This document shows positions 40,516-52,817 of a DNA stretch of 64,000 nucleotides, piece after piece. The notes below the pieces were generated by a model that did not search any database, was not told the origin of the DNA, and saw only the letters and a list, made by a program, of their open reading frames with translations. Position 1 is the stretch's first letter. The number at the start of each line of letters is the position of its first letter. The translations under genes and the position numbers were made by a program. The DNA is from Ariolimax columbianus (lineage: Eukaryota > Mollusca > Gastropoda > Stylommatophora > Arionidae): contig JAVGWX010000006.1 of assembly GCA_036924085.1 (NCBI GenBank), forward strand, positions 38,932,445 through 38,996,444, read 5' to 3'.

Positions 40516-41299
40516 CTCTCTCTCCATCTATAAACCTTTCAGCTAGTTCTGATATAAATATATCAAAATAGGAATGCAAAGAGGAGGTTTTCATTGCGTT
40601 TTGAAATTGAGTTTAACATAGAAGTAACAAACAGGATGGTTTGGTAAGATCGATTTAAAAAAAAAAAATTAGTTCACCAGGTTGGAGCGTAACCATGTAT
40701 GCTTAAGAACACAAAGTTTGGTTTGTGAGTCCTGTCACTTAGCTACACTCCCGCCTTATTTTGTGACAAGCCCTCCTTCCCTTTCCATATTGGATATGTC
40801 TCATCATATCTTTGTTTCTTATTGTATTTTATGAGCATATGCTCTGTGTGTGTGACAGAGGCAAGAATAGAATCACTGGTTTGCAGTGATCCAACCCTTC
40901 TAGCGAGCAAGACTCTAACACATTGTGTTGAACATTTTGCCACTTATACAGACCAAATGCCTAATGAGTGTGTATTCATCTGAATTTAAAAGGAATTTCT
41001 AGAAACAATATCACATATTTGTTACAGGAATAAATAAGCTAGTGACTTGTTTTCCGAGGGATCGGAAAAAGAAAGAAACTATTATAACAGGCCATCTAAT
41101 ACAGAGCAAGCATCTGTTGATGCTTATCTGCAGTCTGTATGTGATACCTGAATAACATAAAGCAACAGAATATGTGAGAATGTTTGTGGTCAGTGTTTAT
41201 ACTTGAAACAGTAAAAGTTAAATGTATGTTGTTGTTATGGGAAACCATGCACTTTGAGTTAAACTCTTTGCTATGTTTCATTGATGGTGAGTTAGTTAC

Positions 41300-41470
41300 A
41301 ATTGCTCTTCTTGCATCACGAGGAGAACTTGAGAAGGTAGACCTAGGTTCACTTGGCTGTAGTGCAAAGCGAGACATCTCAGCAAACTGATCATTATATA
41401 GGTCACAACTTTAATCCCCACTTCATTGGCCAGACCGATGTGGCCCATGCTGTTTTCGAGAGTGCGATTC
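41300..41470 (-). mobile_element. SINE-C2 fragment
   Basis: Minus orientation: GGCTGTAGTGCAAAGCGAGA and CACTTCATTGGCCAGACCGA correspond to the SINE-C2 middle; diverged. Confidence 0.6.
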
Positions 41471-41799
41471 TCAGTATTTTTAACTTCACCCTGATGTTAC
41501 GCTTTGCTGCCAAATGTACGTAAGATATTACTCTTATCACATGTTTAACACTGTTCCCGTTTACAAATATACACTTGCATGTAGACCTTGGACTTCACCT
41601 GTATAAATATTGACGTGTTATAGAAGTAGGTGCAAGAAAAGCCTGCTTGAAAATTAAGTGTCTCTGTAAACTGAGAAGGATGACAGGTCATATCTGCTTT
41701 TCTCATTATACAACTGAAAAAACACAAATGTAGCTTCCTATTGGGCGAAGGGGGGCACTATTACAATTGGTGCTTGCTCAGATTGCTGAGGTTGAAATT

Positions 41800-42125
41800 G
41801 TATGAAAAGATCACCACTAATGTGGAAACTGTTGGAAAGTAACAGACAGATATCGGTGGAGCATGATGTGGGGAGAAGGTGCTGGCTTTAGATAGGGCTC
41901 AACATTAAAGAAACAGGCAGACAGCATTACAAAACAGTCTCTATTCTAGAATTCGCAGAGCAGGAGAAGTAGAGATGAAACAAAACACACATGTAGAAGC
42001 TGGTTCAGGACAAGATATAAAGGAAAGAGGATTGATATGACCTGAGCTAGAACAGGTGGCACAGGACAGGAAAACTTGGTGTTTATTCGTTGAAGACTTG
42101 TGCTCCAAAGGGCTGTGATTGATTC
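41800..42125 (+). mobile_element. RTE-like retrotransposon tail
   Basis: Diverged relative of 27600-27910: AAACTGTTGGAAAGTAACAG, GAAACAGGCAGACAGCATTA, CAGGAGAAGTAGAGATGAAA and GAAGACTTGTGCTCCAAAGG. Confidence 0.65.
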
Positions 42126-42719
42126 GCATATTTGTTGTTCTTGTCATGTGTGATACGAGGATTTGCCTTATCACTTCAAAGGAAACATAGGGCCACCACT
42201 ACTGTTAATCATTTTACAGATACTGTGTATCTGAACATTTGCAGTGGTGGTTTTACTTGATGATGTCATTAGCACATACACAAACCTCGTTAGTCATCTT
42301 TTACGACATGCTAGAAACATTACAGTGGTACAAAAACTCTTTTCCATCCGGGTATCACTCTGCTGACATTGAAGGTTTTTAATTTTCTTGTGGCTTATAG
42401 TTTCCACTGCTTGAGATAGCCAGCTCTGTGTACAACCTTTCTTAGTCACTTATTAGCACATGCCTAGGTGAGAGTTTTACTTTTCTTTGCTCCTTTTCCA
42501 GGCTCTGATAACTCTGGCAACATTGATATTGATATGAACATTCATTTGTTTTTGCGTCAATTTTAATCATTTTATTTTTCTCACACAAAATCATCCGTCC
42601 TTCCCTTTTCTCCCCTGAAGCAGCATGGTTGCTCTGAAGTTGGTCAATACAATAGTAGTAGTTTCTGTATCTCTTCATTTTATTTGTCAACCACTAACCC
42701 ATGCACAACTTCTTTAGGT

Positions 42720-43220
42720 ATATCTGGTTCAAATCATCATCAAAAACTTTTTCATTAATTTCCCAGTGGAGCACAGGTCTTCAACAAATACAGGGAAAGT
42801 CATCCTGCTCAGATCTTTCGGTTTCAACTCTCTCTCTCTACATATTCCTTATTTATTGTTATTGATATCCCTTCTCTGTGTCTGTTGCATGTATCAACTT
42901 TTCTCTTTGGGGGGGGGGGGGGGGGGGGTTTGGAGGTTATATGCATCCTATCTAACACCACCATGTTCTCTTCACTTTCTATTTTACTGTTATCAATCTG
43001 GACACCATTTTAATTGCTCTGTTGTGCACAAGTATCAATTTATGAAAGTCTGTACCTCCTTGGTTGTTATTTTTAGTTGTTCTCCGTGTTTCATAACCAT
43101 ACAACATTCAAACATGGGCCGTCAGTTTTTGTAGCTCTTTTTTTATTGCTATTAAATTGTCCAGTTCCACCCACAATCTTCCTTAGCTGCTTTCTACAGC
43201 AAGAATATTGAGAATGAACG
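42720..43220 (-). mobile_element. RTE-like reverse transcriptase remnant
   Basis: On the minus strand a YGYETRRTTK-like piece matches the LYGxETWRTTK motif of RTE-type reverse transcriptases. A GAAGAAGAAGAAG tract follows at about 43223. Heavily decayed. Confidence 0.4.
42909..42928 (+). repeat. G20 homopolymer run
   Basis: Twenty consecutive G. Could form a G-quadruplex on this strand. Length may be unreliable in assembly. Confidence 0.9.
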
Positions 43221-44084
43221 CGGAAGAAGAAGAAGTATATTGGAGTGCCAGTTATGTTCTTTGACCCCCAACAAGGTGCTCCTGATTCCGTAGGGGGCAA
43301 CTAACTCACTGGTTTAGTTATTTTATGGCAATTTTTAGAGGTCTAAATTGTATCTGGTCTGTATTAACTAAAAATGCACATGGATTATCCATTCAAATTG
43401 CACTATTTTTTACATTTGGTTTTGGAGTTTGATAATGGCGGAGATCATGCTCTGATAGAACATGACAGTTTTTTTTTCTTGTTCTTTCACTTATACTAAC
43501 AGTGGCATTCTTTAATTGTTTTCTATGATGAAACAGATAAAGACATCTGTAATTGTTTTGTTCATGCATGTGTCTATATTTGTTTGTGTTTTTTTTACCC
43601 ATGTTTATACTCCAAGATTTACGAAGTTAAGAATATTTAAGAAAGATACGATCATTTGCTGGTTATAATATCAATAAAAACAACGCTGACATATTGTTAA
43701 GGGAAGGGGTAGAGCTGTCTCAAGCTGAATTAAGGATGCTTATGAAGAGTCCAGAATAGAATCCAACCATAGCACACTCCAGAATATCAGCTGTGTATAC
43801 ACCCATACAAAACCATTGATCCCCTTCTTTGGGTACTCTGTGCTTAATACTGTAGGAAATAATATGGAAAATCGGTCATAGAACTGACTTTGTTGCTCTT
43901 AGAACACGGACTCCGTAACTCCCATGGTGGCTCTAAAATATTCCCCTAACTTTTTACATAATGGAAGACGCGTTCATACCATGAAAAAAACTCTTGATAT
44001 GTCTGATCTGTCAAACTGAGCATAATGTGATTCAAATCTGATATGCTGGAATTAGAAGTTGTGCTCACAACCCTTAGGTTGCCA

Positions 44085-44440
44085 AATCTTCCTAATAATC
44101 TTAATCTACCTGTTTCTCAACAAGCTGGTTGGCCTTGTGCGGTTCCCACTCGTTGCGGTTGTGGGCACGATATGAGCAGTTTATTCGATATAGGGTCTCG
44201 AATGTTGTTGTTCCTCTCTATCGTGTCTTGCCATCTGGTGGGTCGCCAACCACTGGGTCTCTTCTTTTCCTGAGGATACCATAGAACAGTTCTTGCACTT
44301 CAGCGCTCGTCTTTCCTTCTTCCGATGTGGCCAGCCCATCGGTGTTTTGAGTAGTTTACATGCTGCTGAATGCCTTTGACTTGTGACATTCTTTGGATGT
44401 CGCTGTTGTGAAGGCCCCTCTATCACTGTTGCGTGATTGT
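44085..44440 (-). mobile_element. RTE-like retrotransposon fragment
   Basis: The minus strand includes KTPMGWPHRKKERRAL and VSSGKEETQWLATHQMARHD in overlapping frames, resembling the H-W-GHxxRxxxxxR tail region. Ends are not defined. Confidence 0.45.
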
Positions 44441-44650
44441 AGTCCTACAAGACAGCGTTCAATTGAGGCATGCTGAGTTAATATTTCAAAAAATACTTTC
44501 CCCTAATAATATTGTTAAAATGCTTCTTCCTCCAAGGCCAGTTAAATGGAACACTTTGTATGAATCTAAACAACAACTAACAAATATATGTAGATGTCAT
44601 TACTTGGCATTAGGCCAAAGGGGCACACTGACACTGAATCCATAGCAGCA
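44440..44650 (+). mobile_element. RNH-4 retrotransposon 3' end
   Basis: LPPRPVKWNTLYESKQQLTN then ICRCHYLALGQRG, matching the end of the 36370-37025 copy. Confidence 0.7.
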
Positions 44651-44999
44651 GCAACATAAACAGCCCAAGAGCTGTACTGAGATTAGATACAGAAACAGAA
44701 GGGAAAGTTAGCATACAGACCTTCAAAGTAATGATATGTAAGTTATTGCCCATTGCAATGATGGCCACATCAGGTGATTTTGTCTTAATAATGTGATGTC
44801 CGCTGTAATTTGGATTGTAGTGAGGAAGAATATGCGCTGGTCATCAATCTCACTCTTATCCAAAGTTACCTTGGATCAGTGGCAATGTTATTGGTCGAGA
44901 CGACTGGAGGTAACTCAGGATGCAATCACTCTGGTCTGACCTCCTGTGAGACCAGGGGTCGCTTGAAACTAGCGGGATTTGATTGCCCACCGTTTCCGC

Positions 45000-45115
45000 T
45001 CATCACTGTATGATTCATATAACCAGCTTAACAGACATGAACAAGTAATCTTTAGACTCCATGCAGGCCACAATAGATTAAGATACCATCTCTTCTACAA
45101 ACTACCAAGGAGTGC
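45000..45115 (+). mobile_element. RNH-1-like fragment
   Basis: YDSYNQLNRHEQVIFRLHAG then HNRLRYHLFYKL, the region between RNase H and the zinc motif. Only about 115 bp. Confidence 0.65.
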
Positions 45116-45119
45116 ATCT

Positions 45120-45500
45120 TTTAAGGGTCAGGTGGCAAGACAAAATACAAAACTAAAATGTTGGCACGTCAAACATGTTGAGCATCCATATGCTTCTGCT
45201 AAAAGCCCAGATAAGATGGATGTGACATGGTGTTTGAATGCTTGATGAGTGCCCCCCACAAGCAGGTGCTAAATGGTGAGCTAAGAGCAGGCAGGCGCTC
45301 ATCAGGAGGACAGAAGAAATGTTACACAGACTCCTTGAAAATGTCACTGAAAAGGTTAAGCATTGGTGTCACCTTCTGGAAGATGCTTGATCAGAGCCGT
45401 TCCACCTGGCGTCCTAGCATCACACAAGCTGTTCAGATCACAGAGCAGGCTAAGAGAAAGCGAGCCACCCGAAAGAACATAACGCACAAATACTCCTTAC
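45120..45500 (+). mobile_element. RTE-like retrotransposon tail (second type)
   Basis: NGELRAGRRSSGGQKKCYTD, SLKMSLKRLSIGVTFWKMLD and RSTWRPSITQAV match the common tail GELxxGxRxxGxxxxRYKDxxKxxLK..W..R..WR of a widespread LINE type. Confidence 0.72.
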
Positions 45501-45992
45501 GCATGTTCCTAGAGTCTGCAATGCCAGGATTAGTATTTGCAGTCATATTAGAACACATCTCACAGCCCATCTGATGCTTTCACCATCTTCACTTGTGATA
45601 GGCAACTATTATTATTACTGATAAAATAAGCTGCAGAAAATTGTTCACCGTATAAGGAACACAAGGATTACACTTGACCATCCTAGGTACCACTTCTGGA
45701 CAAGTTCTATGGAGCTACTACTAGCGTCAGACTGATCACTTATTTCTTTATAGAAGATGTTCATCCATCACATGTGATGAAGATCACTCTCTTTGTTCAG
45801 ACAGTGTGGACAGTTTTTTTTATCTTGCTGTGTCTGCTGAAATGCGTGACTTGTGCTGTGATTTGGATTTAAAGTGATGAAAAGACTGTGCCTTTTGTCA
45901 ACCTCACTCTCTGGTCCCCAGCTACCTTTGTCCAGTGGCAAGATTTTATTGAGACAACTGGAGACAGCACAGGATGCAGATTTTTCCTCAGG

Positions 45993-46250
45993 CTTCTTTT
46001 TTTTTTTTTTTGTTGCATTCGCCTTATTTCTCTAATCCCCAAGGCGGTGTGCGTTGCAATGCGTTTTTATTTTGCGCCTGTCGGCCCAGTGCATCCGACT
46101 TCAGCATGCATTTTATGTAAGGGTCTGCTTCCTCCTGCATTTTCTAAGGGTTTGCTTCCCCGGGGTAACGGCCAGTGCTGTGATGGAGATCGAACCCAGC
46201 ACCTTCTGGTTGTGAGCCGTGTCACTTAACCACTAGGCCACGCCGTTCCC
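45993..46250 (-). mobile_element. SINE-T copy, TSD TCCTCAGG
   Basis: Full-length in minus orientation, from head GGAACGGCGTGGCCTAGTGG to body GCATGCTGAAGTCGGATGC and an A-rich tail. An 8-bp TSD, TCCTCAGG, lies at 45985-45992 and 46251-46258. Confidence 0.88.
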
Positions 46251-46511
46251 TCCTCAGGGTTTAATCCTGAAGCCTTTCCCGTAAACATGTATCCCGTAAA
46301 GCAAAGGAGGGTGTGACATCTATCGTTGTGTGTTGTTTCTTTACCAACTGCAAGAGATCGTTGGGACATCACTCCGCATGTGAGTGTTGGGTATCTCTCC
46401 CGGGCCATGTTCTAGTCCATTATAGTCATGTCTAAATTTCAGTCACAACAAAACCGACGCTGTCTGCAGCTAGGGCGAAGGGTGCCAATCTCGTAAAGTT
46501 CAGCCGTGTGA

Positions 46512-46605
46512 ACTAGACTGAAAATACAACACAGGTTTTGAACTAGACTGTGAAAATACAACACAGGTTTTGAACTAGACTGTGAAAATACAACACAGGT
46601 TTGTG
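46512..46605. repeat. 32-bp tandem repeat, about 3 copies
   Basis: Unit GAACTAGACTGTGAAAATAC plus AACACAGGTTTT, three times; the first copy lacks TG after GACTG. Confidence 0.92.
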
Positions 46606-46889
46606 GGTAGTGCTAATTCATAAAGCTAATTATAGATATATTGCAGTCTGCAGCTGAAAGCACATGGAATCTGCACTAACTGGTGCTTCTGTTGTAACTA
46701 CTCTGTTTTATACCAATACCCCTTTATACATCAGCGCATGCCGGCAACTTAGCCATATTAACTTCTCCTACAGAAGCAGAATGATTGATTCGTCTTTTCA
46801 CTCCAAGTAAAGCACAGAGACACCACTACAGCTGTCCCCTTTACAGAAAGCATGTATCTTGGTATTTGCAGCATAGACTTGGCTTAACT

Positions 46890-47245
46890 TTGTTCGTTCT
46901 CAATCTCCCGCTACCAAACCCTGAAAGGGCTTAAGTAGCAGAATGTAGTCCAGAGAACGGAATGCGTTGTGTCGTAGTTTACAGCTTGACTGCGATATTT
47001 GCACCTTTTGGTCCAACACATCTGACTTCAGCAACCATTTTTTGAGTACAGGGTCAGCATTTCCTATTCGATCCCTTCTCCTTAGCCAGTCTGCCCTGCT
47101 GCATCCTGTTATCCAGGATCACCGCATGGAGGTGTAGAAGGGTCTTGGTAGCTCTGGTTTGCTGGCCCTAATGCTAGCAGTCAGCTATGGGTCGCTGACC
47201 ACTGCAGCTCATACGCTGCTCAGCATCTTGATACCCAGCATAGAT
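46890..47245 (-). repeat. Family A dispersed repeat, near full length
   Basis: Minus orientation from CTCAATCTCCCGCTACCAAA through GAACGGAATGCGTTGTGTCG and CTGTTATCCAGGATCACCGC to CTGCTCAGCATCTTGATACC. Best relative is 57530-57875. Confidence 0.87.
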
Positions 47246-47289
47246 TTCAATGCAGTGGTTTTACGTGAAGAGGGAGCACAGCATATTCA

Positions 47290-47540
47290 GGGTTAGGTGA
47301 AAAATAAAAGATAAAAGAAGTCCTTCAGCAGACTTAGCTGCTGGTCAGGAATGAAGTGTCGGAGACCAGTATATTAAGCCTCACCTTGGGAGGTAGGGTG
47401 GCCAGTCCCCTTCCTCGCTGCCTTTTCCTTCCCTAACTGTAAGTCAGATAACCATTTACAGCTGGGTTGACTGGGGCTGCCGGTAGTGGAAGTTTTACTA
47501 CGTATCTTTGCAATTAAAAGCGTGTGCTCTACCAGTGAAG
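47290..47540 (-). mobile_element. SINE-V copy
   Basis: Minus orientation: TCAGGAATGAAGTGTCGGAG, TTCCTTCCCTAACTGTAAGT and GCGTGTGCTCTACCAGTGA (head). Collinear with 11975-12195 in reverse. Confidence 0.75.
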
Positions 47541-47564
47541 CATACCGATAAAGATATCTCCATT

Positions 47565-47770
47565 CGTGTTTCTGACGATGTGGGGATTGAAACTGTCATC
47601 CCCATAGCGGTGAGCTTGCTGAGGCTCCTCAAATTGCACTACAACCAGGAGTACGCTGGCCCACCTTCACAAGTACACCTCAGGATGTAATAAGAGTCAC
47701 TGTAACCAGCTACCGAAGAAACACCAAGAGCTAACTCAGCGCGAGTAGCTTAAAACAACTTTACACAATG
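47565..47770 (+). mobile_element. SINE-C2 fragment
   Basis: GATGTGGGGATTGAAACTGT, AGGCTCCTCAAATTGCACTA, AAGAGTCACTGTAACC and AGTAGCTTAAAACAAC. The 5' end is missing. Confidence 0.7.
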
Positions 47771-48058
47771 ACGTTGTATGCACCATGCACAACCTTCTTT
47801 AGTAGCCTTTTAGGCCATGCTTTTGAGGTTACATTTATTATATTCTTTTCAACAAAGGTACCACGCGTGTGTCTCATCTGATAAATATAATGACAAAAGG
47901 AATCAAATGATTTACCTGACGGTTCCAGGCGGAGATTGAGCAGTCACTATTCTCTCTCTTGTTTTACGAGCTTTTTTTAAACTTGACAATGCCCGTTGTC
48001 CCATTTGCCTGGACTTCTATTTCTCCTATTTTTAACAAACGTCCTCCATAACCTAAAG

Positions 48059-48530
48059 CAGTATTTTCTAACTGCTGGCCCACGGGCCGGCACCGGAAAT
48101 TTTCTGACGGCCCGCGAAAGTTATTGCGGCTCAACTCCTTAACCGTGGTCGCCTTGAGGTGATCTACGCTCTGATTGGCTAATTTTGTTAACGCAAATGA
48201 CGCCAGCTACACAAGTATCCGAACTTTTCGGACACAAGAGCTCATCCAAATGTAGCGTGTTTATCAAAGTATGTGAGGGTTTTTTGTTGTTGTAAATGAC
48301 TAGCACCCCCACCCCCAATATGACTAAACGTAAATTAGAATAATCAGAAATTGATAAGCAAGTTTTGGAGGTGAATTTATCTGCTAATACTATGTTATAG
48401 TATTTCGGAAGACAAGCTGTTTCTAATAATAATTTTAAAAAAAAAATTATGTCTGAGCTGTCCGCAAAAAACATGTCCGCGAAAAAGGTTTCATATTTCC
48501 ACAGGTGTAAAAAAAGGTCGGGAAACATTG
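48059..48530. mobile_element. Possible hAT-like non-autonomous element
   Basis: The left end CAGTATTTTCTAACTG and the inverse of the right end (CAATGTTTCCCGACCT) match at about 10 of 16 positions and look like hAT ends. Flanking octamers ACCTAAAG (48051-48058) and ACCAAGAG (48531-48538) agree at 6 of 8, as an aged 8-bp TSD would. No transposase. Confidence 0.42.
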
Positions 48531-49279
48531 ACCAAGAGAGCTGAAATGTTGTACGCAGCCTCTACTAGTGCGATTTGTTAAATCTATCAAAATTACGCTT
48601 GTGTAAACAAAACAAAAACGTGTCTTGGTATAAGTAAAAACTTGTATCGAAAAACGTAATTTTTGACAAATATTTGCGTGTTCTGGAATGAGATCATTAT
48701 TTGTTCTGTGCAGTCTGTACATTTATACCAATGTCCATTTTTTTCCCCTTCGCCATTTTTTTGTACCAAAAAAAGATTGCATAGATAAATTGTACATACA
48801 CTGATGAACCATTACAATTTTTTTTAAGATTCATATTTTGAAGTGTACCCAAACATACTATTTGACTATTTGTTGATTTTCTGTACAATTTGATCAATTT
48901 ATGTAAACTGTTTAGAATTGGTGATTTATCCTTGATGAAATATTCTGATGTTGAATGTCAAATATTTGTTGTCCTATTTTTTTTCTTGTAAACCCTTGCT
49001 GCCTATCTTGTGCTGTGGCATTTTAATGTTATTGAATATAAAATACACAGAAACGATAAAAAAACTATCTATAATTTGTCAGTTTTGTGTTATTTAATTT
49101 TCTGTGTCTTCCACCCATCTCGTATATGGTCTTCAACAAGGAGGTAAGTCTTGTCATATGGCCAAAATATCTTAACTGTCTAACATTCCTTTAGACATCA
49201 ATCTAATGAAAAACAATTGATATTCAGGGCATACTATAGTCACACATAGGACCTGGACTACGCATATCATCTGGTACTT

Positions 49280-49715
49280 TTGTCACACAGTCACAGCCAA
49301 ATGCAGAGGAACTTGATAGCGTGAAAGAACAGTCAGTCAAAATGGGACAATATCAACACGAAGACAACCAAGCTCCTTAAACTGAACACTATCAACAAAG
49401 AACCAATCTTGCTGGAGGGAGATCAGTTGGAAGAAGTGAATACATTTACCTATTTGGGCAGCACAATAGACACATCAGGAGATGCAGATGTAGGGATCAG
49501 AATTGGAAAGGCAAGAGGGACATTTTTGACACTAATTAACATAATCCAGAGAAACCAAGATTCACACAAACGTTTGAATATTCAACGCAAGTGTCAAGTC
49601 GGTGCCGCTGTATGGAGAAGAGACATAGCGAAGGACCAAAGCCATACATCAAAGACTCCAGTTTTTCGCTAACAAATGCCTACAAAGGATACTGGGCTTA
49701 AAGTGGTATGGTGAG
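49280..49715 (+). mobile_element. RTE-like retrotransposon fragment
   Basis: LLEGDQLEEVNTFTYLGSTI then DADVGIRIGKARGTFLTLIN matches the FxYLGSxI..V..RIxKAxxxFxxL block of RTE-type reverse transcriptases. A degraded continuation reads FANKCLQRILGLKW. Confidence 0.8.
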
Positions 49716-50027
49716 GAATGATGATGATCTATAGGAAAGGAACCAACAACATCCACAATACAATATCCGCGATTTCAGTCCGACAGGTGTGCCGTATGCG
49801 AGGTAGTCAACAATGTCATGTATGCAGTCCGAACTTTCGCCGTGTTGTACCATTTAGGTCTCACAACAGATCATCTCACCATCGGATGGGCGGGTGGTCG
49901 TGTATAATTATATGGCCACGGAAACGTCGTTATGAGTGTCCATCTGTTATCTGGCATGCGCACTAAGTGGCCAGCCCAGTGGTGTTTGCGAAACAACGCA
50001 GCCCCCACGACGTCTCGAAATAGAGTA

Positions 50028-50112
50028 CGTTCTCTGATTTCAGCATTTGGGATTCGTTCTCTGATTTCAGCATTGGGGATTCGTTCTCTGATTTCAGTAT
50101 TGGGGATTCGAT
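50028..50112. repeat. 27-bp tandem repeat, 3 copies
   Basis: Unit CGTTCTCTGATTTCAGCATT plus GGGGATT; three copies with one or two changes. Confidence 0.9.
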
Positions 50113-50472
50113 CCCGAAATCGCGTCTTCCCATCGCTCGCTGAGTAATGCGTAGTCTCTCTGCATCCGCGTTGGACAACAAATTAAGGGTAGAAAATGGT
50201 GCTGGAGCGGGATATTGTCGATTGTCTATGCACCGAGAGAGGAGACGACATTTGATTGATGAATCTAACCTTCATTTCGGTAATTAATTCTCTTATCACC
50301 CCCAACGTTTTCAATACCTTCGTATTTGTTTTCTTCTCTTTTCAAGAAATGCAACCCAATCTTCTTATCATTGGCTCTTTTCGTCTTGTCAGACGATAGT
50401 AATTGTGTTATTAGCACAAAGCCCGGGCAGAAATATAGCGACCATATGTTTCCCATGCATATTACCCCTCTC

Positions 50473-50700
50473 GGGGATTCCGTGGCGAAGTGGTTAAGCC
50501 GTCGGCCTCGTGATCAGGTGGTTTGGGTTCGGGTGCTCGATGCGGAGTCCCCTGCATCCCCTAGTTGTCTTGTCCTTGACTTGCCACTGGGGTCGGGCGG
50601 CACGAGACGATAGAGTGAGGATAAAAAGTAGCGCAGTTAATCCTTACTAAAAATAGCGCTAGCAAAATAAATAATGCTATCATCGTCTACGATGGACGGC
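50473..50700 (+). mobile_element. Third tRNA-derived SINE type
   Basis: Head GGGGATTCCGTGGCGAAGTG with a box A (TGGCGAAGTGG) and a B-like GGTTCGGGTGC, resembling a leucine- or serine-type tRNA start. It goes on into CACGAGACGATAGAGTGAGG and an unrelated 3' part. Only one copy seen here. Confidence 0.6.
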
Positions 50701-51559
50701 GGCCTTTGCCTTTGCTTTTTTTATTGCCCCTCTCTCGGTCTGCCTTGTTTACTTCAAGGGAAAGGTAATACGAATACATTTGGAACAAGGCAAGCTGCCG
50801 GATCAGCAGAGCAATGCTCTATCTGTTTGCCTGTCGGTGCTTCACTCCTAGACCAGCCGCCAACCAAGGCTAAGGGCCGGGTCTGCCCTACTACAACACT
50901 CAGCTGAGGTTGTCTTTCCTCCCTCTAGGATAAGGCATTGTATCCTCTTGCGTGCGCTCCTTCGCACATCGTCGGCTGTCAGGTTTGGTAGACGTTGACT
51001 AACTTTTAGAGTTATCAGAAAACAGGTTGCACAGCCATATCTGACAAAACCCGACAATATACGCCAGTATCTTATCTGCAAGGCTTCATATGGTTTGAAA
51101 TGAGAGTTTTCCTGCTAGATGAGCTGCTTTACTAGACTCTTGAGACCCATCTGCCCGAAACTACTGGTCTTAAGGCGCCATGTTTATATGTTATAGTCTA
51201 TATGTTTGTGCTATTTTTCACCACTATCACCTTCATCTTCTTTTATCTCAGAAACAAACACACACACAATAACACCAACAAGTTCTTTATACCCAATCTT
51301 CTATTTACCCACTTATCAAAGGCTTTAATACTCTTTTCCAAATTTTTATTCAGTGTCAATGTTTCTGCGCCATAAATTAACGACGAGTATACATAATAAA
51401 CATACCAAGCTCAGACTATTCAACTCATTCATAATATCAGTTCTGACATTTGGATATGAAAGTTGAAAGACGGCAAAAGCGGTGGAAAATAAACTAAATG
51501 TCTTTGAAAATACGCTGGGATCAGTTCATAACTAATAGCTAGATAAGAACAGAGACAAA

Positions 51560-51845
51560 CCAAATAAACGTGTCGACCATCATTCTGAAGAAAAAAAAAC
51601 GATGGACATATATCGGACATGTACTTAGAATGAACAACAACCGTCTTCCATTGCAAGCACTCGAATGGACACCAAGGGGCGTTCGGAAAAGAAGGAGGCC
51701 CAAGGAAACATTCAGAAGAACAATTATCTGAGAGGGCTCAGCTAATGGGCTTCAGCAACAGTGGCGTCACACCGTTCCAACTGGAGATCATTTGTTTCTG
51801 CCTTATGCATCGAATTTGGTGCGCAAAGAACATAGATAGATGCAT
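51560..51845 (+). mobile_element. RTE-like retrotransposon tail
   Basis: KRWTYIGHVLRMNNNRLPLQ, ALEWTPRGVRKRRRPKETFR, then GLQQQW in a later frame: the common RTE tail. A (GCATACATACATAC) microsatellite follows. Confidence 0.78.
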
Positions 51846-51862
51846 ACATACATACATGCATA

Positions 51863-52580
51863 TGTGGCGTGTTCAAATGAAACGATACCAAACTGCACAA
51901 ATTGAACATACGTAGGATGCGCATGATGATGTCACTTCTGGTGTAAACAGCACATACCAACCGTCAAGTTTGCAAAATGTCATTATCCCCCGACTCATAG
52001 TTTCCCCACCAGACCGCTGAAAACATGGCTGGTGGGATACGGAATTCGTCCAGAGTTGATCAGTGGGCGGTAATTCGGTTTCTGACAGCTGATGGACGTT
52101 GATCGGTTGACATTCATCGCAGAATGCAGGCAGTGTATGGGAACAAAAGTGTGTCGAAGACAACAGTGAAGAAATGGACAACGATGTTTAAAGAAGGACG
52201 CGAGTTAACGTTATAATATGCGCCTGACCTGGTCTCGGACGATCTTTCGTTAACTCAAGTTCTTCTTTAAAAATCATTGTAAAGTTCTTCACTGTTGTCT
52301 TCGACACACTTTTGTCACCATATACTGCCTGCATTTTGCGATGAATGTTAACATCATTCAGCTGTTAGAAACCGAATCGCTGATCAATACTGGACGAATT
52401 CCATATGACACCAACCATGTATTCAACGGTCTGTTGAGGAAAATATGAGTCAGAGGATAATGAAATTTTGCAAACTTGACGGTTGTTATATGCTGTTTAC
52501 ACCAGAAGTGACGTTATTAAGCGCATCGTACGTATGTTCAGTTGTTGCAGTTTAGTCTGCTTTCATTTGAACGCGCCTCG
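51863..52580. mobile_element. Fold-back mariner-derived element, compact copy
   Basis: 718 bp between TA dinucleotides (51861-51862 and 52581-52582). Left arm 51863-52214 and right arm about 52215-52580 are inverted copies of the mariner 5' end plus the first helix-turn-helix codons (SVSKTTVKKWTTMFKEGREL). The loop is nearly absent. Same arms as at 2095 and 4446. Confidence 0.85.
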
Positions 52581-52817
52581 TACGTACATACATGCATACA
52601 TAGATACATAACACCTGACAATTCTCATTTTTAATGTATTAATTAATGTTTGGATGTCAATATTTGTCGCATGTTGCTGAATACAATTTTGGCCATAACT
52701 ATCAACAACAACAAAAAACAACAAAAATACCGTGCTTGAACCAGATTTGTCTGCGCGAAACACATATCCCATTGTGGTTGTAGAACTACGACACAACACC
52801 CTTTTAAGTACGTGCGC

